From positions 1 to 64,000 of the forward strand of contig JBBABD010000001.1 in NCBI GenBank assembly GCA_041657845.1: a DNA stretch of 64,000 nucleotides, written 5' to 3'. Positions 35,877-45,129 of this stretch are shown in pieces (within the stretch, counting starts at the first letter, position 1; each line of letters begins with the position of its first letter). The notes beneath the pieces are model-generated. The model searched no databases, was not told where the DNA came from, and saw nothing but the letters and a program-made list of their open reading frames with translations. Source of the DNA: Parcubacteria group bacterium (lineage in GTDB: Bacteria; Patescibacteriota; Minisyncoccia; Moranbacterales; JAKLHP01). Made by a program: the position numbers and the translations under genes.

Positions 35877-36656
35877 ATGATTAAAAATATATTTGAAAAA
35901 ATTATTACTTTTTTCGGGAAAAATAAAAAAACAATTATCCTTGTCATTTTGCTAATAGTTGCCGGAGGATTATATTATGAATTTATTTATCTCGCCAAGC
36001 CGAATATTGAAAACAAAAAATCAATAGAAGCCGCCCTTGTCGCCGATATTCACGTTGGTCCAGAAAAAAAGGGGCATAGTGAAAATGCCATTGTCCACCC
36101 CAAAGAATACAAAAATAATTTGAAACCGCTTATTGATTCAAAACCAGATTTGATTATTACCTTGGGAGACAATGTAAATGACAATAAAAAATGCCACCCG
36201 TACGCCGATGATTTAAAAAAATATCTTTCTAAATTCAATGTACTTTGGGGCAAGGGAAATCATGACAAAGATTGTTTTCCTGTTTTTAGCGAACAAGCCT
36301 ATTATTATCATGATTATAGCAATGCTGGATGGAGAATTGTTATGCTGGATCACGACATTGATATTGACCCTGATGAACTCAATTGGCTCCGCGAAACATT
36401 GAAAACCGACAAGAAAGTTTTAATTGTCACTCATGTTCCCTTTTTCTCTCCCAGCCGAGATGAAAACGCCCTGCTTCCGCAATATACTGATGCGGAAAAA
36501 GTCATTTCCGAAAGCGGAAATGTGAAATATGTTTTTATGGGACATTTGCACAGCCGCCTTTGGGACAAAGAATATAACGGTGTGCATTATTACATCATTC
36601 CTTCCGTCTCCGGAGACGAATATCCAAAGTATTTTATGAAACTAACCTTAAATTAA
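35877..36656 (+). CDS. Membrane-anchored calcineurin-like metallophosphoesterase 1
   Basis: 259 residues with an N-terminal TM helix (~18-38) that should place the catalytic domain outside the cytoplasm. Metal-site motifs in order: ADIHVGP (D57, H59), LGDNVND, GKGNHDKD (~122-129), VTHVPFF and MGHLHSR. All five family motifs are intact. Substrate unknown. It lies between two GT-C genes of the same family with 9-bp and 5-bp gaps, so it is likely co-expressed, and could act on lipid phosphates or phosphorylated glycan left by GT-C reactions (inference). Confidence 0.88.
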   Translation: MIKNIFEKIITFFGKNKKTIILVILLIVAGGLYYEFIYLAKPNIENKKSIEAALVADIHVGPEKKGHSENAIVHPKEYKNNLKPLIDSKPDLIITLGDNVNDNKKCHPYADDLKKYLSKFNVLWGKGNHDKDCFPVFSEQAYYYHDYSNAGWRIVMLDHDIDIDPDELNWLRETLKTDKKVLIVTHVPFFSPSRDENALLPQYTDAEKVISESGNVKYVFMGHLHSRLWDKEYNGVHYYIIPSVSGDEYPKYFMKLTLN

Positions 36657-36661
36657 AAACA

Positions 36662-38329
36662 ATGGAATATTTGAAAAAAATTATTAAAAACGAATACGCA
36701 ATCTTAGCCATTGTAATACTTGTCGCCATATTTTTAAGATCGTATCAGCACAAAAATTTTCTTGGTTTTCATCTGGATCAGTCAAGAGACGCCATAATCG
36801 TCGGCGATTTTATAGATGATTTTTCAAAGATTCCTCTTCTCGGACCCCACACCAGCGGCAGTAATCTGCAATTGGGACCGGCTTATTATTATCTTCAAGC
36901 CATTCCCGTCTTTTTTTTGGGAAAAAGCCCGGAAAATTTTGCTCTAGCTGACTGGTTTTTTTCTATTCTCTTTGTTTGGCTCTTGTATTTTTTCCTTCGC
37001 CTGTATTTTTCCAAAAATATTTCCCTGTTACTTTCGGCTATGGCCGCCGTTTCGCTTTTCTTGGTGATTTACGGACGCTTTGCTTGGAATCCCAATTCGC
37101 TTCCTTTTCTCACGCTACTGGCGCTTTTCGGACTCCTCAAAGCCGACTGGAAAAATACTGTCCGCCCTGAATGGTTTTATCTGGGCATATTCGGAGCTGC
37201 TGTCGCCACTCAGCTCCATTATGTCTATTTTTTCATGGCGCCTATTATCTTCATTGCTTATATCGCCGTCTGGAAGCCGCGTTTGAAAATAAAGCATTAT
37301 TTAGCAGGGATTCTTATCATCTTAGCAGTCTATTTCCCTATGGTTATCAGCGAAATAAAAACCGGCGGCGCGAATACCCAGTTATTAATAAAAAATACTT
37401 TCGAAAGAGGCCTCGAGGGCGGAGACAACAAACACAACGTGATCGACAAAGCCTTCTATGCTTACCAAAAATTGCAGATGACCAACTGGCAAATAATCAC
37501 GTCCGACGAACACGGAAGTTCTATGCAGCTTTCCAAAAAATTTATCCCTGTCTGCAAGAAGGAATGCCGGAATGATTTTCCCTTTTTCATTCTTCAAACT
37601 TTTCTTTTTGTTTTCGGTCTTTGGGCCGGAATTTCTTCTTACCGCCGCGAACAGAATCGGGACCGGAAAAAATATATATTTTCGACCTGGCTATGGCTTG
37701 GATCAATGTTTATAATTTCCATTCCAATAATATACAATATGAGTCCGCATTATTATTTGGCGGCTGCGGCTCCTTGCTTTGTGTTTTTAGGAATATCGCT
37801 TCAAAAAACAAGCAACTGGGGGAAATATGGAAAAATAATTATACTTTTCCTGTCTGCCGCCATCATTCTTTTTAATTTAAGAAACACTTTGATCTATTTG
37901 AGAGAACACGCAGCCAGCGCCAAAGGAGAAGTGGAAAATACCATTGGACGAGAGCTTTATAATGATAAGAAAATCACATTGGAACAATTAGAAGAAACAG
38001 TTAAATACATCAAAGAACACAGAAATCCAAATACAACCGTGAGAATTGCAGCTGATAATTCTTACGCCCGAGCCGTATTTTATCTTCTGAAGCATCAAGA
38101 AAATATACCCGCCTGCTATACCAAAACCAGCGCTTTTCATCCATCAGGAAGTCTGGATTATTTTTTGGTTTACCGCTTGGGCGTTAATCAGGAAATGCCA
38201 CAAGATCTGGAAGGGCAATTTTCTATTCGCAGCCAAGAAAAAATCGGCAATCTGCTGATAATAGATGCCGAGGCGAAAAATCCAGGAGGGAAGCCGGGAA
38301 AAGATGAGAAATGCTTTGACTATTTGTAA
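36662..38329 (+). CDS. GT-C glycosyltransferase, DQS/LLGP/LGPxYYY family, member 4
   Basis: 555 residues with GFHLDQSRDAIIVG (D39), IPLLGP (57-62), LGPAYYYLQAIP (71-82) and SEIKTGGAN. About ten TM helices and a soluble tail that ends GKDEKCFDYL. The context, 5 bp after a phosphoesterase and facing a second phosphoesterase across a 17-bp gap, reinforces the link between the two families. Confidence 0.86.
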   Translation: MEYLKKIIKNEYAILAIVILVAIFLRSYQHKNFLGFHLDQSRDAIIVGDFIDDFSKIPLLGPHTSGSNLQLGPAYYYLQAIPVFFLGKSPENFALADWFFSILFVWLLYFFLRLYFSKNISLLLSAMAAVSLFLVIYGRFAWNPNSLPFLTLLALFGLLKADWKNTVRPEWFYLGIFGAAVATQLHYVYFFMAPIIFIAYIAVWKPRLKIKHYLAGILIILAVYFPMVISEIKTGGANTQLLIKNTFERGLEGGDNKHNVIDKAFYAYQKLQMTNWQIITSDEHGSSMQLSKKFIPVCKKECRNDFPFFILQTFLFVFGLWAGISSYRREQNRDRKKYIFSTWLWLGSMFIISIPIIYNMSPHYYLAAAAPCFVFLGISLQKTSNWGKYGKIIILFLSAAIILFNLRNTLIYLREHAASAKGEVENTIGRELYNDKKITLEQLEETVKYIKEHRNPNTTVRIAADNSYARAVFYLLKHQENIPACYTKTSAFHPSGSLDYFLVYRLGVNQEMPQDLEGQFSIRSQEKIGNLLIIDAEAKNPGGKPGKDEKCFDYL

Positions 38330-38346
38330 TCAAGTTTGCCTAAAGG

Positions 38347-39183
38347 CTATTCCTGCCAAAACCAGCGATAAGAAAGAAGATCGAATGTCCTATAGTTTCC
38401 TTCCATTCCTTCAAGAAGAAAAGCCGGCATTCCGACATATTCGATGCCGTTTTTTTCTTTTTGCCACGGAAGATGCAGATGCCCGGAAAAAACATATTTA
38501 ACATTTTTCTTTTCAAATTCCTCAATCAGAGGCCTGTAAACAGGATGGATTCTTTCCGCATTATCCCAATCCCAAACCGGATGATGCATTGCCACAATTA
38601 TATTTTTTTCGGTATCGGAAACCTCTCTGAACCAATCCAATTGCTTCTTGGTTATTCCTTCTTTGTAAGGATCATTTTCTGATTTATCATTCGTATCCAG
38701 AACGATGATTCTCCAATTGTCGTAATCTTCGTAGAAATAGGTTCCATTTATTCCTAAATAATTTATAACATCTTCTTTGTCGTGATTTCCCCTGGCCCAT
38801 AAAACCTCCATTCCGGATTGATCGATGATATCTTTCATCACTTGGGCATATTTAAGCGATGGGGTATTAAACTGATCGCCAAGCGAAACAAGAAGACTAA
38901 CGCCTTCCAACTTCATTTCATTTAGCGCTTCGGGAAGAAATTCCACAAAATCAGCTGGATATATCACATTTCCGGGCGTATTTTGCTCCATTGATCTTCT
39001 GTCTTGGCTGCCGGCATGTATATCAGACACAAAAGAAACTCTAAAAACTTTTTTTTCGAGAATTTCAGGACAGTCTCCGTCCAAAAGCTTTCTAGAAAAA
39101 ATAAATCCCAAAATAAAAAAAGTAAGAAAACAGAAAAAAAGCAAGACAAAAACAAATATTTTTATTTTCATTGATTTTTCCAT
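38347..39183 (-). CDS. Membrane-anchored calcineurin-like metallophosphoesterase 2
   Basis: 278 residues, one N-terminal TM helix (~8-30), then FVSDIHAGSQDRR (D54, H56), SLGDQFN, WARGNHDKED, AMHHPVWDWDN and FSGHLHLPW. It is paralogous to the protein at 35877-36656, with the same anchor-plus-domain layout but on the other strand. Next downstream on its strand is a UPF0104 protein (24-bp gap). An extracytoplasmic hydrolase is inferred. Confidence 0.88.
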   Translation of the reverse strand: MEKSMKIKIFVFVLLFFCFLTFFILGFIFSRKLLDGDCPEILEKKVFRVSFVSDIHAGSQDRRSMEQNTPGNVIYPADFVEFLPEALNEMKLEGVSLLVSLGDQFNTPSLKYAQVMKDIIDQSGMEVLWARGNHDKEDVINYLGINGTYFYEDYDNWRIIVLDTNDKSENDPYKEGITKKQLDWFREVSDTEKNIIVAMHHPVWDWDNAERIHPVYRPLIEEFEKKNVKYVFSGHLHLPWQKEKNGIEYVGMPAFLLEGMEGNYRTFDLLSYRWFWQE

Positions 39184-39207
39184 TTTAAAGCAATCAAAAA
39201 AACAAAC

Positions 39208-40155
39208 CTATTTTTTAATCCTGATCCATTTGCCGAAGTCGCGTTTCCCTTTTAGATAAATCGGAAAGGCTGTGATATTGGCCAATCCTTGAAGAAAACG
39301 ATTAAGAATCGCTACCATAACTACCGCTGAAATATTAATCCCTAGCGGAACAAAAAAAGCCGCATAAGCCCATTCCTTGAGCCCTACTCCCGCCGGTATG
39401 GAGGAAACGATGCTTATGAGAAAAATGACCGAAAAATAATCCCAAATATTTATGTTGATCCCCAGACTCCAGAACAAAACCAGATTAGCTAGTCCTACTC
39501 CGATTAAATTAAAAAGAAAAGAATAGGCCAAAGATTCAAAGAAAATTTTCTTGTTTTTTCCAAAACTAGACAGCTCGCGCAAAAAATTTACCGCTTTATC
39601 AGGAAGATATCCGAGAATTTTCTTGGCAAAAGCGGTTTTTCTGGTTTTAAAAAAAATAGTCAGCCCGATCAGCAATCCCAAAATAATCAAATTAGCCACA
39701 GTGATAAAATAAATTCCTGAAGCTTTTTGAAAATTAAGAATAAAGAAAATCGGCGACATCAGCATAAGAGCCAAGAGTCCGGTAAAACGATCCGCTACCA
39801 CTGTCGAAGAAGCCTCGGAATATTTTTTTTCTTTTTTCCCGATTTGATATGCCCGAAAGATATCCCCTCCAATTGTTGAAGGAACAAAATTATTAATAAA
39901 CGCTCCAGTCAGGTATAACTTGAAAAAATTTAAGAAAGAATCTTTCAGGCCCTTGTGAAGACAAAGTTTTTGCCACTTTCTGGTAGAAATAAAAAGTCCC
40001 AGGAAAATAACTGCCAGATAGGCTATGACCTGCCAAATTTCAATTTTTCTGAGGTATTGCCATGATTCGCCCCAATCGACCTTAACAATAAGAAATCCAA
40101 TAAAAACAGCACTTAGCAGAATTTTTAAAATAAGTTTTATGGTTTTATTTTTCAC
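39208..40155 (-). CDS. UPF0104/LPG-synthase-TM family membrane protein
   Basis: 315 residues, about eight TM helices. The hallmark FINNFVPSTIGGDIFRAYQIGK lies near residues 78-98 and SIPAGVGLKEWAY near 255. This flippase-like family includes AglD-type and MprF membrane parts, often next to glycosyltransferases, and may move or hold lipid-linked sugars. It is followed upstream by a GT4 whose gene ends 22 bp away, over a spacer of TTAATTCG words. Confidence 0.88.
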   Translation of the reverse strand: MKNKTIKLILKILLSAVFIGFLIVKVDWGESWQYLRKIEIWQVIAYLAVIFLGLFISTRKWQKLCLHKGLKDSFLNFFKLYLTGAFINNFVPSTIGGDIFRAYQIGKKEKKYSEASSTVVADRFTGLLALMLMSPIFFILNFQKASGIYFITVANLIILGLLIGLTIFFKTRKTAFAKKILGYLPDKAVNFLRELSSFGKNKKIFFESLAYSFLFNLIGVGLANLVLFWSLGININIWDYFSVIFLISIVSSIPAGVGLKEWAYAAFFVPLGINISAVVMVAILNRFLQGLANITAFPIYLKGKRDFGKWIRIKK

Positions 40156-40200
40156 AAGAATATAATCCGTTAATTCTTTAATTCGTTAATTCGTTAATTT
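40156..40200. repeat. Short word-repeat spacer (TTAATTCG)
   Basis: Direct iterations of CGTTAATT/CTTTAATT lie between the UPF0104 gene and the GT4 gene and run into the last codons of the GT4. No promoter is seen. Confidence 0.6.
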
Positions 40201-41338
40201 CATAATAAATCTTCACATATTGAACTGCCACTTTTTCCCAGCTCATCGTTTCGGCTTTTTTCCGACTCTCATCCCCCATCTCAGCTCTTAGTTCTCTGTC
40301 TTTTGCTAAAGTTTCTAATTTTTCCGCAATATCCTGGCTGTCTTTCATTTTAATGATAAACCCATTCACTCCCTCCTCCAGAAGTTTTCTGGCTCCCCCA
40401 GTATCAGTTGCCACAAGAGGAAGACCGGACGACAAAGCTTCAAGCATCGCATTGCTCATTCCTTCATTAAGAGACGGCAAAACGAAGATGCTAGCTTCCT
40501 GATAATACGGAAAGGTTTCTTCCCGCGGAATGCGGCCGGTAAACTCCACATTCTTTTTTATTCCCAATTCTTTGGCCAGTTTTTCCAAATTTTCTTTTTC
40601 ATTTCCATCCCCCATTACTTTCAAATATATTTCAGGATATTTGGAAATTAAAGTCCTAATCGCTTCCAGCAAATAATTAATTCCTTTTCTAGCTGTCACT
40701 CTTGAAGCTCCAACGGTTATGATCAGCTTGCCATCGGGCCTTTTTTTCGGATCCGGAGTAAAATCTGAAATATTAATTCCATTGGGAATGACTCCGATTT
40801 CTTGTTTCAAATTAGTTTTTAATGCTAGCTCTTTTAAATCATTGCTGTTAGCAATCACTCCTGAAGATTTTTTCCAGATAAGCCTTGTCAGGGGTTTGAT
40901 GAATTTATATAAAAATATAAAACGATCGCTGTATCCCGGAACGTCGCTGCCGCGAAGAGAAATAATATACGGAATTTCATACTGCCATCTCAGAAGAAGC
41001 GAAATGAATCCGCAAGGAATTGTGAAAAACGAATGACTTAAATCATATTTATTCTTTCCGACAAGTTTTTTGGAAAAAAAATAAGCCTTCCAGAGATAAA
41101 CCAACAGATCTTTTTGCGACTGATAATGCAGATTGTTTTGGTTTTTTCCAATCGGAAGCCGGTGAATGAAAATATTTTCTCCGATTTTATCAAGATGATA
41201 ATTGGAATCTATGGAAGATGTGATCAAATCCACTTCCAAGCCGGAAATCTTGGAATATTCTTCCAAAATATAGGCGGTGGCATTGGCCGCCCCGCCGCCC
41301 AGCGGCGGATATTCGTAATTGAAGAAAAGTATCTTCAT
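40178..41338 (-). CDS. Glycosyltransferase family 4
   Basis: GT-B enzyme of 386 residues from the preferred start MKILFFNYEYPPLGGGAANA; an upstream in-frame ATG (41359) adds seven residues encoded by word-repeat DNA and is less likely. The donor half has VGASRVTARKGINYLLEA and PSLNEGMSNAMLEALSSGLP, with E-x7-E as NEGMSNAMLEA. The closely related NEGMSNALLEA occurs in the partial GT4 at 63500-64000, so these may be paralogues. Confidence 0.92.
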   Translation of the reverse strand: MKILFFNYEYPPLGGGAANATAYILEEYSKISGLEVDLITSSIDSNYHLDKIGENIFIHRLPIGKNQNNLHYQSQKDLLVYLWKAYFFSKKLVGKNKYDLSHSFFTIPCGFISLLLRWQYEIPYIISLRGSDVPGYSDRFIFLYKFIKPLTRLIWKKSSGVIANSNDLKELALKTNLKQEIGVIPNGINISDFTPDPKKRPDGKLIITVGASRVTARKGINYLLEAIRTLISKYPEIYLKVMGDGNEKENLEKLAKELGIKKNVEFTGRIPREETFPYYQEASIFVLPSLNEGMSNAMLEALSSGLPLVATDTGGARKLLEEGVNGFIIKMKDSQDIAEKLETLAKDRELRAEMGDESRKKAETMSWEKVAVQYVKIYYEINELTN

Positions 41339-41430
41339 ATAACATATAGCATAAAACATATAACAATATGCTATGTCTTTTGCTTTTTTAATTTATTGTC
41401 TTGTTACATGCTACATGTTTCATGTTACAT
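41339..41430. repeat. Word-repeat spacer (ACATAT / TGTTACATG)
   Basis: The gap between GT4 and UDP-glucose dehydrogenase contains ACATATAGCATA facing TATGCTATGT, and iterations of TGTTACATG, TGCTACATG and TTTCATG. No gene or clear promoter is visible. Confidence 0.7.
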
Positions 41431-41435
41431 GAATT

Positions 41436-42743
41436 TTAGTTCCTTCCCACTCCCACATATTCAAACCCTTCTTTCCTAATCGTTTCGGGATCATAGACAT
41501 TTCGAAGATCAACGAAAACCTTGCCTTTCATTATTTTTTTGAGTTTGTCAAAGTCAAGTGAACGATATTCATTCCATTCGGTCATCAAAATTAAGCAATC
41601 AGCATCTTTGAGCGCCTCGTATGGATCATCGACATAAATAAGTTCTGGCATATATTTTTTGGCTTCTTCCATTCCGTGAGGATCAGTCGCCACAATTTCC
41701 GCTCCTTTTTCTTTTAGGGCTGGCAAAATAGTCAGTGCGGCTGAATCGCGCATATCATCGGTTTCCGGCTTGAAAGTAAGTCCCAGACTGACAATTTTCT
41801 TTCCCGCTTCGCTCCCGCCCAAAGCTTTTCTGATTTTCCCTACCATTCTGGCTTTTTGCGCGGAATTTACTTCAATTACCGTTTCAACAATTCGAATCGG
41901 AGATCCGTGTTCCTGCGCAATCCGGCAAAGCGCCAACGTATCTTTAGGAAAACAGGAACCGCCATATCCCGGTCCGGCATGAAGAAATTTCTTTCCGATT
42001 CTTCCATCCAATCCCATACCCTTCGACAAGTCAACCACATTGGCTCCGATTGCTTCGCAGAGATTGGCAATTTCATTAACAAAACTGATTTTAGTCGCCA
42101 GAAAAGCATTAGATGCATATTTGATAAGTTCAGCTGTCTGAAGATTAGTGAAAACGATCGGAGTTTCAATGAGATATAATGGTTTGTAAATTTCTCTCAT
42201 CGCATCTTCAGCTTTTTTGCTGCTAACCCCAACCACTACCCTATCCGGATGCATAAAATCTCCAATAGCTGATCCTTCGCGCAAAAATTCCGGATTGGAA
42301 GCCACGTCAAAATCAGCTTCCGGATTAGCTTCTTTGATTACCCTTTTCACTTCTTTGGCTGTTCCGACTGGTACAGTGCTTTTATCCACAATCACCGTGT
42401 AATCCTTGAGCCACGGAGCAAATTCTTTGGCTGCTTCATAAACATAAGTCAAATCAGCATATCCATCGCCACGTCTGGAAGTTGGAGTTCCCACCGCAAT
42501 AAAAATCGCATCCGCTTCTCCGATAGCTTTCTTGGCTTCGGTGGTGAAAGTTAATCTTCCCGATCTCACATTTTCCGCCACCATTTGATCTAATCCCGGT
42601 TCATAAATTGGGATTATTCCTTTTTTGAGATTTTCAATTTTTTTCTCGTCCTTGTCCACGCACGTAACAAAATGTCCGAACTCCGAGAAGCAAGTTCCGG
42701 AAACAAGACCGACATAACCGGAACCAATTACTACAATCTTCAT
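41436..42743 (-). CDS. ugd: UDP-glucose 6-dehydrogenase
   Basis: 435-residue NAD-dependent enzyme making UDP-glucuronate from UDP-glucose. Motifs: VIGSGYVGLVSGTCF (5-19), VGTPTSRRGDGYADLTYV, STVPVGTAKEV, and the catalytic GPGYGGSCFPKDTLAL (Cys near 264). The GGSCFPKD form identifies the UGD branch and separates it from the 13875 enzyme. No Shine-Dalgarno site. The 125 bp upstream separate it from pyrH and contain no strong promoter. Confidence 0.95.
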   Translation of the reverse strand: MKIVVIGSGYVGLVSGTCFSEFGHFVTCVDKDEKKIENLKKGIIPIYEPGLDQMVAENVRSGRLTFTTEAKKAIGEADAIFIAVGTPTSRRGDGYADLTYVYEAAKEFAPWLKDYTVIVDKSTVPVGTAKEVKRVIKEANPEADFDVASNPEFLREGSAIGDFMHPDRVVVGVSSKKAEDAMREIYKPLYLIETPIVFTNLQTAELIKYASNAFLATKISFVNEIANLCEAIGANVVDLSKGMGLDGRIGKKFLHAGPGYGGSCFPKDTLALCRIAQEHGSPIRIVETVIEVNSAQKARMVGKIRKALGGSEAGKKIVSLGLTFKPETDDMRDSAALTILPALKEKGAEIVATDPHGMEEAKKYMPELIYVDDPYEALKDADCLILMTEWNEYRSLDFDKLKKIMKGKVFVDLRNVYDPETIRKEGFEYVGVGRN

Positions 42744-42868
42744 TTTATCAATTTATGAAATATTCGGATAATGAAATAAAAATACTTACTTTATACCTAA
42801 ATGTATCCTATGACATTTTCCCGATTTCATTATTAATGATTAATTTATTTTTTATTAAAATTATTCAA

Positions 42869-43588
42869 TCAGCAAATAATCGAGCCTGCCTTTTCTCCCA
42901 GTATTATTTTTTTCAAAGTTCCTTTTTTGTAAATATTGAAAACAACTACGTGCAAACCATTGCTTCTGCACAATTCAATAGCCGATTTGTCCATTACTTT
43001 TATTTTATCATTTTTGAAAGCTTCTTCAAGCGTCAATCTATCAATTTTTTTAGCTTTAGGATTATTTATTGGATCATCATTATAAACTCCATCTACTTTT
43101 GTAGCCTTAAATATTGCTTGGCATCCTACTTCTAACGCTCTCATTGTTGCAGCTGTATCAGTTGTAATAAAGGGGAGGCCGGTTCCCCCTCCAAATATGA
43201 CAATCCTTCCCTTCTCAAGATGTCTAATAGATTTTCTCCTAACATAACTTTCTGCAATTTGTTTCATCTCTATGGCAGACTGTAATCTTACCTGAAGTCC
43301 TCTTTGCTCTAAAATATCTTGAAGAGCCATTCCGTTAAAAATGGTGGCTAGCATTCCCATGTAATCAGCCGTAGCTCTATCCAAACCATTTTTACTGCCT
43401 GCAACTCCCCTAAATATATTACCCCCGCCCACAACAATAGCTATTTCTATTCCTAGCTTATGCGCTTCAAAAATTTCTGAAGCAATATAATTCATAAAAA
43501 TTGGATCAATCCCATATTCTCTTTCTCCTTTCATAGCCTCACCGGATAGTTTAAGCAATATTCTCTTGTAATTCATTTTTTTACTCAT
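42869..43588 (-). CDS. pyrH: UMP kinase
   Basis: 239-residue amino-acid-kinase-fold enzyme phosphorylating UMP to UDP in the cytosol. Motifs: RILLKLSGEAMKG, IVVGGGNIFRG, GLDRATADYMGMLAT, FGGGTGLPFITTDTAA, KATKVDGVYNDDP and FNIYKKGTLKKII. Complete and typical length. It is away from its usual tsf/frr neighbours; here it could support UDP-sugar supply (inference). The first ATG is at 43588; ATG 43576 (MNYKRILLKLSG) is also possible. Confidence 0.95.
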   Translation of the reverse strand: MSKKMNYKRILLKLSGEAMKGEREYGIDPIFMNYIASEIFEAHKLGIEIAIVVGGGNIFRGVAGSKNGLDRATADYMGMLATIFNGMALQDILEQRGLQVRLQSAIEMKQIAESYVRRKSIRHLEKGRIVIFGGGTGLPFITTDTAATMRALEVGCQAIFKATKVDGVYNDDPINNPKAKKIDRLTLEEAFKNDKIKVMDKSAIELCRSNGLHVVVFNIYKKGTLKKIILGEKAGSIIC

Positions 43589-43649
43589 TTTTATTTATAT
43601 AGAATTTACACTTTTTAGCAAAAACTGCAAAAGTTTATAAATCTATAAA

Positions 43650-45119
43650 TCAAAATAATTTAACATTTACTAGAGGATTTCTGCCCTTGTATCTTTTTGA
43701 TGCCGATTGATAAACAGCACTACATAGGCTTATCCCGTTTTTATGACTAGTTATCTCTGAAACAGGATTTATTTTATTTCCTTGAATAAATGAAATAAAT
43801 TCTAAGATTGCTTCTCTCCTAGCATCTTCTTGGTGTCCTCTTGACCTTCCATGAAGATAGTTTTTACCCAATTCCTTAATGCTAAATTTTTCGTAATTTT
43901 TCCATTCAGAAAAATAATTGTCATTTCTGAAAACATGAATATCCAAATGATATTCATTTCCTACTTCATACAAATTATTTGTAATATTAGGTTTTACTTC
44001 TCTCGATTGAAATGAATTGAAATGAATTGCCTGAAACGGACCTTGCTCTATGATATGCGACTCATGTCTTATCCGTCCATTTCCTTTATACAAATCCTTT
44101 CCGGCTAAACTCAACCAACCTCTTTTAGAAAAACCATTATGAACGAGATTGACACTAGCTAAAGTAATAATAGACTTATCTCTCTTGAAAGCAAAGGAGC
44201 AGAAAGAATCTATTTCTCCAAAACGTTTATATAATTTCTTTAATTTTTCGAAATTATACTTGTTATATGAATTAAAACTAGGAAAAATCTTCTCATAATC
44301 TTCCTTTCCAATCTGATTCAAAAAATCCGAAGGCCTCATAAAATTTGAAAATACATCGACATTGTTTGCCTTTTTTCCCTCATCAGCCGCTTTCATGAGC
44401 CACATAATTATATCAAAAAAATGATAACCGCTATGTGAACATTTTCCATAACCATGGTTAAATGAATGGTAATCCACATCCATAATCTCATTTGGCAATC
44501 TCCACTGCCCATCGGAATGGAAAGATTGAATTGATGTTATTGGACAATTCGTTTTGTCAAACACCTCCCTGACTAGATTTCTAATTTTTTCAAAAGCAGG
44601 ATGATATCTTCTTTGAACTGCTAAACTGAATAATATTCTTACGTATTTTTTCTTGGCCTTTTCGTAAACTTTAATAATTTTTTCATAATCATTAATTAAT
44701 TTTTTCGCTGAAAATTTTGAGGTACTCAAATTATTATGCACCGACAATGGCTTATCCATCAAAACATTCAGTCCTTTTTCTAGCGCCCACTGAGCATAAA
44801 CAATATGACTTTCTGGACCAGTAGAAATAATGACCCCTTGAATGGAAAATTTATCAACAATCTCATCTAGCTTCATTTTTATCGAAGATCTCAACCCATT
44901 GGATTTGAAATCTTTAGATAAAAAATAATGCATCTCCAGACTGGGATTACCTTTTTCAGAAAGATAATTCTCAATATCATCCTTTTTTTCTATGAGATCT
45001 AAAACACAAACAATCCGAAAATTATATTTTTCTCCATCCTTTAAAAACACAGGAAAATATATTCTTTTTGCATGAGATCCTAGACCAATAAGCAGCACAT
45101 TTGTTATTTTTTTATTCAT
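43650..45119 (-). CDS. Gfo/Idh/MocA family oxidoreductase
   Basis: 489-residue NAD(P)-dependent dehydrogenase-like protein. Rossmann motif LIGLGSHAKRIYFP (10-23); VLMDKPLSVH (119-128) occupies the EKP position with the conserved Lys; GKCSHSGYHFFDIIMW carries the conserved His region. At 489 residues it exceeds the ~350 typical of the family, with added segments in the C-terminal domain. Likely substrate is a sugar or nucleotide sugar, but pairing with a radical SAM gene 10 bp upstream allows other roles. Its DNA is visibly more AT-rich than ugd next to it. Confidence 0.85.
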   Translation of the reverse strand: MNKKITNVLLIGLGSHAKRIYFPVFLKDGEKYNFRIVCVLDLIEKKDDIENYLSEKGNPSLEMHYFLSKDFKSNGLRSSIKMKLDEIVDKFSIQGVIISTGPESHIVYAQWALEKGLNVLMDKPLSVHNNLSTSKFSAKKLINDYEKIIKVYEKAKKKYVRILFSLAVQRRYHPAFEKIRNLVREVFDKTNCPITSIQSFHSDGQWRLPNEIMDVDYHSFNHGYGKCSHSGYHFFDIIMWLMKAADEGKKANNVDVFSNFMRPSDFLNQIGKEDYEKIFPSFNSYNKYNFEKLKKLYKRFGEIDSFCSFAFKRDKSIITLASVNLVHNGFSKRGWLSLAGKDLYKGNGRIRHESHIIEQGPFQAIHFNSFQSREVKPNITNNLYEVGNEYHLDIHVFRNDNYFSEWKNYEKFSIKELGKNYLHGRSRGHQEDARREAILEFISFIQGNKINPVSEITSHKNGISLCSAVYQSASKRYKGRNPLVNVKLF

Positions 45120-45129
45120 ACTAATAAAT

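Noticed and set aside
37171..37575. 134-codon plus-strand frame within the GT-C gene at 36662
   Set aside because: Alternative frame of a well-supported membrane protein, Arg/Tyr-rich with no features of its own.
42755..43135. 126-codon plus-strand frame overlapping pyrH
   Set aside because: It is antisense to conserved pyrH codons and has no homology-like motifs; a shadow of the AT-rich gene.
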